DNA of 64,000 nucleotides from Hymenoscyphus infarciens (Eukaryota; Ascomycota; Leotiomycetes; Helotiales; Helotiaceae): NCBI GenBank assembly GCA_001414345.1, contig LLCB01000056.1, positions 170,870 through 234,869 on the forward strand, in the 5' to 3' direction. The notes under the pieces were generated by a model that ran no database searches, was not told the DNA's origin, and saw nothing but the letters and a program-made list of their open reading frames with translations. Numbering within the stretch: the stretch's first letter is position 1; the number at the start of each line of letters is the position of its first letter. Below are positions 55,980-64,000 of this stretch, piece after piece. Made by a program: the position numbers and the translations under genes.

Positions 55980-58900
55980 CTACTAAGAAAGAGTCTAGGA
56001 ATACTTTAATCTAAATAGCTTTAATACTAAGAACGCCGACAAGCTTAAAAGACCCTATTCTATGATTAAATAGGCTATACTCGACGAGAATATTAGACTT
56101 AAAAAAGCTTAGCTTATAGTAAATAAAGCCTAGGATATACTCTTAGTAGCTTAATATATTAGAAGAAATCTACTAAAACTACCTCTCCTAGTATTAGTCG
56201 ACAACGTTAAAGAGGACTTTAGAGATAATATTAAAAGATATGTTTTTAAAATTAATAAGCTTTATACTATATAAGGTAAGATATATAAAGTTAGTTCCTA
56301 GGTAGAGAGTATTATAGACAAGTTTATACTCTTAGAAGCTTAATCCTTACTTAGGTATACTAGGAAATTCGCTTTCTAGAATCTAATTTAAAAGCTTAAA
56401 AGTAACTTAGTACTAATATTAAAAAGCGTAGAAGATATAGTATATATAGAATACTAGAATACGCTTACTTAAACTAAATCAGGGTTTATAAACCCTAATT
56501 ACTAGTTCTCTAACTAGAAACGCTATTATAACTAAGCGAAAAATTTTCAACTCTTAGAGATTAAGAGTCTACTTATAGTAAAAGACTTCCTAGATATAGT
56601 TTACTAAATTACTTCTACTTAAGTAATAAGTTAAAAGATATAGTTAATTAATAATATAGAGCTTAGAAAAGGAGTTATATTACTTAATAATCTTGTTAAA
56701 ATGTTTTTAGAGATTTTATATAAATATTTTATATTAAAGACTAGTAAGAAGGCTAGTAGGATATTTTCTATCCTTAGAGGTAGAAGCAATAACCTATCTA
56801 ATTCTAGAAATAGAGCTTAAAATAGAGGTTCTAATAATAAGAAATGTCTATATAAGACTAGTTAAGGACACTTTTAGAAACCTGTTAACTATTAAACCTT
56901 AGAATTCGTACTTACTAGAAAGTATAATCCTACTCTTAATAATCTCTTAGATAATAAGGAGTTAAAAGAGATTATATAATACTTAGGAACTTCTTTCTAA
57001 ATAGACCTTTAAAAGAAACTAATTAAAAAGTTCTTTATAGTATAATCTAAGTTTAGAAAGGGATCTATAAGCTCTACTTAGAGGTTATTAAAATACTTTG
57101 TTAGGAATATAAGTATTATAATCTTATCTCTAGAGCTTTTAACTAATCTAGAAAGAATAAACTAAGCTCTAAAATAAGGAATCTACGCTTTCTTAGCTAA
57201 ATATACTAGATACCTCCTTATAGATTTAATACTCTTTAATAACTATAGAGTAGTCTATCTTATTAATAGTAAGAATATACTTATCTTAGGAACCTTTAGA
57301 CGCTCTAATAATATAGTAGAATTAGAAACGACTAGTATTCTAATTAGTAGAATAGGAACGAGGGTTATAAAGAACGTTCTTAGAGATAAGAGAAGAAGTA
57401 ACTCTATAGATCTAACGCTTACTAATATTACTATAATTAAGGGTTTTTATTCTAATATTATCTTAGAAGTATATATTAGGGAATCTAGAGTATAGTATAA
57501 TAGGTATAACTATTTACTACGCTTTAGGTTTATAGAGAATAGTATAGTTATTAAATCTTTAATTTATATAGTAAACTTAGTCTTATTTGAATATAACTTT
57601 ATTAATAACTATACTAAGCTCTAAAACCCTTAAGCTATATTTACTTTAATATACTTAATACTTTTTAAAAAGATTAATAAATGTTTTTATAAGAAGATAA
57701 GAGACTATGCTAGACTAAGAAGCAATTTAGTAGAAATTTAGTATAGAAGATTAAGATATCTAGAATAGGAAGCTTTTAAAGCTTTAGTCTAGTTAGTAAA
57801 GAACGTAAAAATTATAAGTATTAAATAAGCAAAGTACTTATACTATACTATTACTTATACTTAGAATATAGTTTTAAGATATATCTCTAAGAATAGGAGT
57901 ATATAACTATTCTAGTAGTACTTATAAGATCTATTTAACTTCTTGACTAGATATAATAGAGCTAAATAGCTCCTTTTAATAAAAGAGAAGTATAGTAGAA
58001 AGCTTTTTAGATTTATAATAATAAATAAGAGAGGAGAAACAGTGTTTAAAAAGCTTAAGAACTTCAAAAGATAGGTTAGATAGTAATATAGTCTTTTAAT
58101 TTATAAGCTTAAGTATAATAATAATAAATTAGTAATTCTATAGTATAGTACCTTAGAATATACTTTATAGGCTACTAAAATTAGAATAGACTTAGAGCTT
58201 ATACTAACTTATACTTATAAGCTAAATAAAGGGGTAGAGAGAGTAAGATAAGAAGTAATTATATATTTAATTAAAATATTATCTACTACTAACTTACTAT
58301 AACGTCTCTAAACTAAGTTAACTATAGCTAGAATCTAGCTTTATAATATAAGTCTTAACTAAAGAAATAAGTTTAAGATACTAAATAAGATACTCTTATT
58401 ATAGTTTAATAATTATTTCTACTAGTATAATCTGAAGTTTAAGAACTTAGTAATAAAAGACCTTAGACTAGATTAGAATAAAATCTACGTTTATAGATCT
58501 AGGGCTTATTTACTAAAAAAGGAGAGAGAGTAAGAAGTTAAGAAGAGAGCCTTTAAAGTTAATCTTAAAGCTTATATAAGTTATTTAGTTAAGTATATCT
58601 TATTAAATATCTACTATATCTAGATTCTATAGCTTAATTAAGTTATTATAACTTAGAACGTTATATTCAACAAAGAAATCTTTTATATACTAGAATATAA
58701 AAAGGTAGAATAATAACTTATTATAATTACTTATATAGTAGTATAGTATATAGTTAAGTAGGAGTAATAAGACGCTAAAGCCTTATTTAAAAGTATTAGT
58801 ATATACGAAATAGAGAGCGTAAGAAAACTAAAACTAAGAGCTTAACTAGTAAGGGATGTCTTACTTAAAGCTACTAATATACTAAGTAAAGCTTTAATTA

Positions 58901-61200
58901 GCTAGAACTCGGGAGTAAGGCTAGAAAAGGGAGATATAATCTCTTCTAGGTTTAGACTTTTATTACTTAGAGTAATACTTAAACTTAAAAGTATACTAGG
59001 ATAAGTTATAAGCTCTTAAAATAGGTAAAATATAAGAATCTTCTAATAAACTATAAGACTCTTCTAATAAGCGCTTATAGGATTCTCTTAACTATAAAAT
59101 AATACTAAAAGTATAAAAGGCTTAAGTAGTCTACTAATTAAAATAAGTAATAGAATACTAGAGAGAATCTCCTAATAAAATAGAGAGGGTAAGCCCTTCT
59201 AATAATAAAGTAGTATATAAGAAAGAACTCTTAATACGCCGGTTCTAGAAACTTCTAAAATAAAGTTAACTAAGAAGTAGGGAATAATAAATATAGAAAG
59301 CGAAAACCTAAAAGAGCCTAAGATAAAGTAAGGGTATATAAAGAAAGTATATCTACTTATATTAAGAAAGAGTAAGAGAGGTTAACCTAGAGAGGAGGAT
59401 ACTAGAGATATAATAATCTCTACTCTACTAGCTATATTAATTAGAATAGAGCTCTAATAAGCTATTCTAGAATATTTAAATTATTTCTTTAGTACTTTTT
59501 AGCCTTTATTAGAAAGTATAGTATTAAATAGGAAGGACTTATAAGATATCTATTATATTATTATAGTAGTAATAATAGAGGAAGAAACGCCTTTAAAGCC
59601 TAGATACTTATACCTTTATTAGTTAAAACTACTAAAAGAGCTAAAATTATAAAGAGAACTTATAAACTATCTACTTAGTAAGTACTTTAAAGACGATTTA
59701 GAGCTTAAAATTAAAAACCTAGAGAAAAGGAAATACTAGTATATAATTAAAAGATAGAATACTAAAACGAAACTATTACCTCTAAAATAGGTATTTATAT
59801 ATAAATATAACTTTATAAACTATCTAATTTAATACTAAGCCTAGCTTATAGTTAGAGGTAATCTCTAATAAGAAGATACTATTCTTTTAATATATACTAC
59901 TATACTTATAGTAAGATTATTCTAAATAGCTATAATAATAGCTATTAGATTTAACCTAGAGATTAAGTAATATAACATTATAAACGCGTTTATTAACGTA
60001 GAAAGGGATATAGGAGCTCTTTTAGTAGCTTACTAACTTTTAGATAGATATTAATAAGAAGGACTATATATTAAATTAGATAGAGTACTTTATAAGTTAA
60101 GAGATTCTCTTACTCTATAGTTTAAATACTTTATAACTATTCTTTAAGAATATAGCTTAATACTCTGTCTAGAAGAGCTCTATATTTATATAGATCTCTT
60201 AAGAAAGGTTTTTATAATCTTTTATATAGATAATATATAGATAATATACTATTAAGACAACGAATCTCTAGTAAGAGTTATAATAAATAAACTAAAGTTT
60301 TTATATAAACTATACTTACTTAGTAATATAAAATAGTATCTTAGAGTAAAAGTCTATAAGAATAGAGTATAGAAAAAGATATAGCTCTTTTATAATATAT
60401 ATATTAAATAAGTTACTAAATGATTTAAGCTTATTAATAGAGATTGCCTAAGTATACTACTTCTAGTATATAAACTAAAAAAGAATTAAGAAATAGTAAA
60501 ACCTATGTTTATAAAGTTCTATTAAGAGAAGGTAGGTTTAGTACTCTATATAGTAATTATAATATAACTAGATATTATATTTACTACTTCCTAGCTTTTA
60601 TACTTCTTAACTAACCTAAATAATAAATATATAGCTATAATAGATTAGTATATTTAATACTTATTTAGGATAAGGTTCTTAGGAATTATATATAAGAGAG
60701 AGCTTAGAAGTATATAACTAGTGCTTACCTTAGACGTATTATATACTAATAATCTAGAAACTCGAAGATCTTCTAATAGATATATAATATTATTATTTAA
60801 TAGACTTATAGCTTAGAGAGCTTTATAATAAGATATAATTATAATATTAATAATAGAAGCTAAGCTTTTAAGAATAAAGTAGCTAGGTATAGAAATAATA
60901 ACGTTAAAGCGTCTCTTTAGAGAACTATAGCTTAATTTAGGTAAGATATAGAATATATTCTATAATAATTAATAAACTATCTAATTAATTACTAGGGAAA
61001 ACGAGAGAATATCTATAAAGCTTTAATATATAGATATCTAGAATATATAGCTTTATTAGGAGTACTAGAAGAGATCTTTTTAGGTTACTTATTTACTAAT
61101 AAATAATATATTAGTAGATAGACTTATAAAAAACTTGTCTAAGTAAAAATTTAAACATTTTAGAGCTTTACTTAATCTCTAGGACGCTTATTCGCTTAGT
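55980..61200 (+). pseudogene. Copia gag-pol relic
   Basis: Discontinuous but readable plus-strand coding. There is a gag region (~56000-56800) and a zinc-knuckle remnant at ~56844-56889 (KCLY...GHF.K). Next come a protease/GAG-pre-integrase region with the typical ITIIKGFYSNIILE (~57430-57470) and the integrase end at ~58480-58690 (KIYVYRSRAYLL, LKAYISYLVKYI, VIFNKEIFY). The reverse transcriptase (~59970-60400) has the active-site box reading YIDN instead of YVDD at ~60223-60234, and RNase H lies at ~60840-61130 (EAKLLRIK...). Stops are of the RIP type. Nothing is functional. Confidence 0.75.
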
Positions 61201-61564
61201 AAAACACTCTCTTAAGAGGCGAAAGTATACTAAATTTTAGGTTAAAACTATATTTTTAGGTTAAAAACGCTCTTCTAGAATAGTAAATAACGCTTTTTAT
61301 TATTTTTTATATATTATTATACTTTACTTTATTATTTTACTTATATATTTTTAAGAAGTTTTATCCTTTTTTATATTATAATTATTTAAAGAGTATTATA
61401 AGCTTGTTTTAGATTTTATTTATTTATTTAATTATTATATACTTAGTAATTAAGTATTATAAAACTCTTCTAGAGAGTGCTACTAAATATAAATATAAAG
61501 TCTTAAAGGAACTAACTACTACTATGTAAACGTAAAGTATACTAACTAACTAATAGTACTTCTT

Positions 61565-63150
61565 TTAATACTTAGAAATAGTTTTACTAAGAGTAGTAAG
61601 TACTATACCTATTTTATTAAGAGTATTACTAAGATTAATACTATTAGACTTATTATTACTATTATTATCCTTAGACTCCTTACTCTTAGAAACATCCTTC
61701 TTATACTTATAGCTTTTTAAAGAACGCTTAGAATAGTTATTAGTAAGCTTCTTAGAAGACGACTTCTTAGAAACTGACTTCGTAGGTGTAGTTTTCTTTA
61801 AAATAGTCTTTCTTAGAATAGACTTTAAAATAGATTTTTTAGGATAGCTCTTTAAAAGAACCTTTAGAGGCTTTTAGGTAGACTTTTACTACTTAGAGGG
61901 AGAGGTATCGTCTTTACTATAAATAGTAGAACTCTTATAAAGAGTACTTAGGCTCTTAGTTTAACTATAAGTATTAGCTCTTATAAGTAGAGTATTATTT
62001 AAGGTAAAAGCTATAAAAGGAGTACTCTTAAGAATATAGTTACTACGCTTTAAAATCTTAGGAGTATCGCTATCTAGCTCGTTATTGGAAGTAAGACTCT
62101 AAAAACTGTTAAGCTTCTTATAGTAATAAGCATAGTTTAGAACCGAGGATAACTAAGAGCTTTCGAAACCCTATTTAAAACCTATATAGATTGTACTATA
62201 TAACTTCTCTTACTCCTAAACCTATAAAATTAGCTAAGGAAATGAAATAAGAAGTAAAAGACTAACTAAATAAAGCTCTATATAAACTTTATTATTAATA
62301 TTAGTCTAATATTTCTTAAGATTTTTAGTTAAGGTAATTATAAAAGGGAGATAGATACTTAGTAACGCTTTATAAGAGTGTCTAATAGTATAGTTAAAAT
62401 AATATATAACTTTTTTAGATTCTATATTATAGTAGTAACTAGTCGATTTACTAGCTACTATAGAAGTAACGTAGCCCTTATAAAGAGCTTTTTAAAAATT
62501 CGAAATATTATAATAAGCTTTCTTAATAGAAGGCGTAATAAGTAAGCCCTTACTACCAACGGTTAGGTGCTCGACGTTGTTACTAGGAAGTTTGTTTAAA
62601 AGCCTAGTATTAATAGCTAGAAGCTCCTTAGGAAGTTTTTTAGGTTTAAGACTGTCTTTAAAGGCTTAAAATTAGTTAGAGCTTATAACTACTAACTTCT
62701 CTAGCTCGTTCTTAGAGACGTTAATAATATAAAATCTACTAAGTATACTACCTCGAGGTATAACTAAACTAGAAGAGGAAATATATAAGGGATTTAATAT
62801 TTGATATTCTTATATAGTTAATTAAAGTATAGAATAAAGATTAACATACTTAAAAGAATAACGCCTAGGTTCTAATCTATTAATTATATATTCGACACCT
62901 TCCTTATTATCTTTATAAACTTTAGCTTTATAATATTTATAAATAAGTATAGGGTTATTACTTATAAGAGTCTTATTATCTAGAAGATAAGAGATCTAGG
63001 AAAGAGGCTATTTTAGTTAATATAAGAGCTTAGAAAAGGTAAATATAAGCTTTATACTATAGTCTTTTATTAGGCGGCGTATGCTATAGTAGTCTAGTAG
63101 CGGTAGGAGAGTTTTAAAGAAGTTATAAAAAGAAAAGAAAGAGTTTAGGT
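61565..63150 (-). pseudogene. Antisense relic gene between Copia pol and 3' LTR
   Basis: One minus-strand frame can be followed from ~63150 to a TAA at 61567-61565; anchor codons at 62978-62980 and at the stop are in the same phase, 1.4 kb apart. The N-terminal part reads LLPLLDYYSIRRLIKDYS, LIFTFSKLLY, DNKTLISNNPILIYKYY, EGVEYIINRLEPRRYSF. The C terminus is Lys/Ser-rich (KKTTPTKSVSKKSSSKKL, KSYKYKKDVSKSKESKD). Few stops break it, all of RIP type. I do not recognise the family. It lies wholly inside the LTR-bounded element, so it was carried by it or arrived in it. Confidence 0.6.
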
Positions 63151-63212
63151 TATTAAATCTATATATATAGTAAACGACGCTTTCCTAATTAGGAAAGGTT
63201 ATTTAAGAGGTG

Positions 63213-63387
63213 TGTTATAGGACAAAGGTAGGTTAGATAAAGGATTACCTAATAATCCCTACCTTTTAAGTAAGAAGTATAGTATTTAAAGCCTTATACT
63301 CTCCTCTATAGTTCTAGGAATTAAGTATCTACTTTAACTTTACTTTGCTTATCCTATGCTCTCGATATAGCTTCTATAATCGCTATA
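63213..63387 (+). repeat. 3' LTR of the Copia element, 175 bp
   Basis: Partner of 55609-55783, followed at once by the TAAGT target duplicate (63388-63392). Confidence 0.92.
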
Positions 63388-63392
63388 TAAGT

Positions 63393-64000
63393 CTTTAGAA
63401 AGTTTTAGCTTATAGAAGTATTCTATACTTTCTAGTATTTTAAAAGGTTCTATTTACTATTTAGTAAGCTTTTAGCTAAGATAATTTATCTTAAGATTCT
63501 TAGTAGATAAGTAGACTTTATCTCTAATATTCTAGTTAATAGCTCTTTAGTACTAGTTTATACTATCTTTTATCTTTTTCTAAGCCTTACTTATATTATC
63601 TTTAGCTATTCTCTAAATAGAGTATATATATTAGGCTACTTTTACTACCTTATTATAGTTAAGTCGTTTTTAGAGAATAGAAGTCTTTAGTATATTCTAG
63701 TCTTATAAAGTCTTTAGGTTAAGTCTAAACTTAAGCTAATAAGAGGTTATACTAATAGATAAGTATAGAAGTATTATTTATACTCTATCTATTAAAAGGA
63801 TTAATTCGCTCTAGTTATCTTAATAGTAGATTATAAAAGGCCTTAGTCTCTAATTAATATATTAGTTTATTATCTCTATCTATCTATCTATTTATTTATA
63901 GTAGGTAGTACTAAGCTTAAGCTTAATACTAATTATTTAATAAAATTTAGTCTAAAATAATAATATAAATTAAGGTTCTTAATTAGATATAATTAATTTA
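63393..64000 (-). pseudogene. Gypsy pol relic, integrase C-terminal part
   Basis: Minus-strand frame with RIP-type stops. From ~63560 downward it reads RDKVYLSTKNLKINYLS, KLTK, IEPFKILESIEYFYKLKLSK, the conserved GDKVWLSTKN...RPSKKLD...GPFRILE...AYRLELP segment of Gypsy integrases. It runs to the Copia target site at 63388 and resumes at 55608. Upstream parts (protease to integrase core) would lie beyond the window's right edge. Confidence 0.7.

Larger units (their letters stand above)
55609..63387 (+). mobile_element. Ty1/Copia retrotransposon, 7.8 kb, RIP-degenerated
   Basis: Two 175-bp LTRs (55609-55783, 63213-63387), both starting TGTTATAGGACAAAGGT and ending CGCTATA (TG...CA with CA changed to TA). 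The 5-bp duplication TAAGT stands at 55604-55608 and 63388-63392. A primer-site-like GTTATAAGCC follows the 5' LTR. The interior order is gag, CCHC knuckle, integrase, reverse transcriptase, RNase H on the plus strand, which is the Copia order, then a long antisense frame. It is inserted into the minus-strand Gypsy relic. Confidence 0.9.
49551..64000. other. RIP-mutated nested retrotransposon block
   Basis: More than 14 kb with no intact gene. CpA and TpG are nearly absent while CpT, ApG and some CpG remain, and TA-rich words dominate: the pattern left by RIP. Within it the Copia element, the gag-only LTR element and the Gypsy relic are resolved below. 49551-51717 itself could not be assigned: it holds a (GA)n run (49769-49790), a reversed LTR fragment, a tandem 31-bp pair at ~50018-50078 (AGCTAAATATATAAC...) and charged relic coding sequence at ~51060-51560. 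Confidence 0.8.

Noticed and set aside
1..64000. A secondary-metabolite or defence gene cluster
   Set aside because: No polyketide synthase, NRPS, terpene cyclase, NLR, HET or toxin gene is visible; the genes have unrelated housekeeping or secretory roles.

Overview
The window is nuclear DNA of a filamentous ascomycete (Pezizomycotina, probably Leotiomycetes/Helotiales; the class is inferred from overall protein style, not tested). Support: compact genes with 46-78 nt GT-AG introns carrying CTAAT/CTGAC-type branch sites, ascomycete families (DUF3074, 2EXR, Zn2Cys6, tannase-type feruloyl esterase, HAK transporter), and two long AT-rich blocks almost without CpA/TpG dinucleotides, the footprint of repeat-induced point mutation (RIP).

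Layout. 1-7.6 kb: a separase gene (5' end cut by the window edge) and a small 2EXR protein. 8.4-15.8 kb: a RIP-ruined ~7.4 kb terminal-inverted-repeat DNA transposon with arrays of a 7-bp motif at its ends, relics of an integrase-type transposase and of a second gene, and a younger 526-bp hAT-type MITE nested in it. 17-24.7 kb: two neighbouring minus-strand genes for lipid-binding-type proteins, DUF3074 and SIP3/LAM. 25-32.5 kb: a mariner-type MITE, a Zn2Cys6 transcription factor with an overlapping uORF, and a pseudogene with two C-to-T type stops. 33-40 kb: a hAT relic, a HAK potassium transporter, an intron-containing tRNA-Thr(UGU), and a 2OG-oxygenase-like gene cut in two by a hAT element with a perfect 8-bp target duplication. 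41-48.5 kb: feruloyl esterase/tannase (8 exons), a small secreted protein, then the head-to-head pair SF3a60/Prp9 and Fal1/eIF4A-III.

49.5-64 kb: a nested retrotransposon graveyard. A minus-strand chromodomain-type Gypsy element is split by a 7.8 kb Copia element (175-bp LTRs, TSD TAAGT), and probably also by a 3.6 kb gag-only LTR element (351-bp LTRs, TSD AATTT). The Copia element carries an unusual long antisense reading frame between pol and the 3' LTR.

The host genes form no operon or biosynthetic cluster. They cover chromosome segregation, lipid contact sites, ion uptake, cell-wall degradation and RNA processing. I see no CRISPR, phage, or evident new defence system. The most unusual content is the transposon architecture and the gene broken by a hAT insertion. 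Exon junctions below were built by hand from splice signals and frame continuity, and should be checked with RNA-seq.
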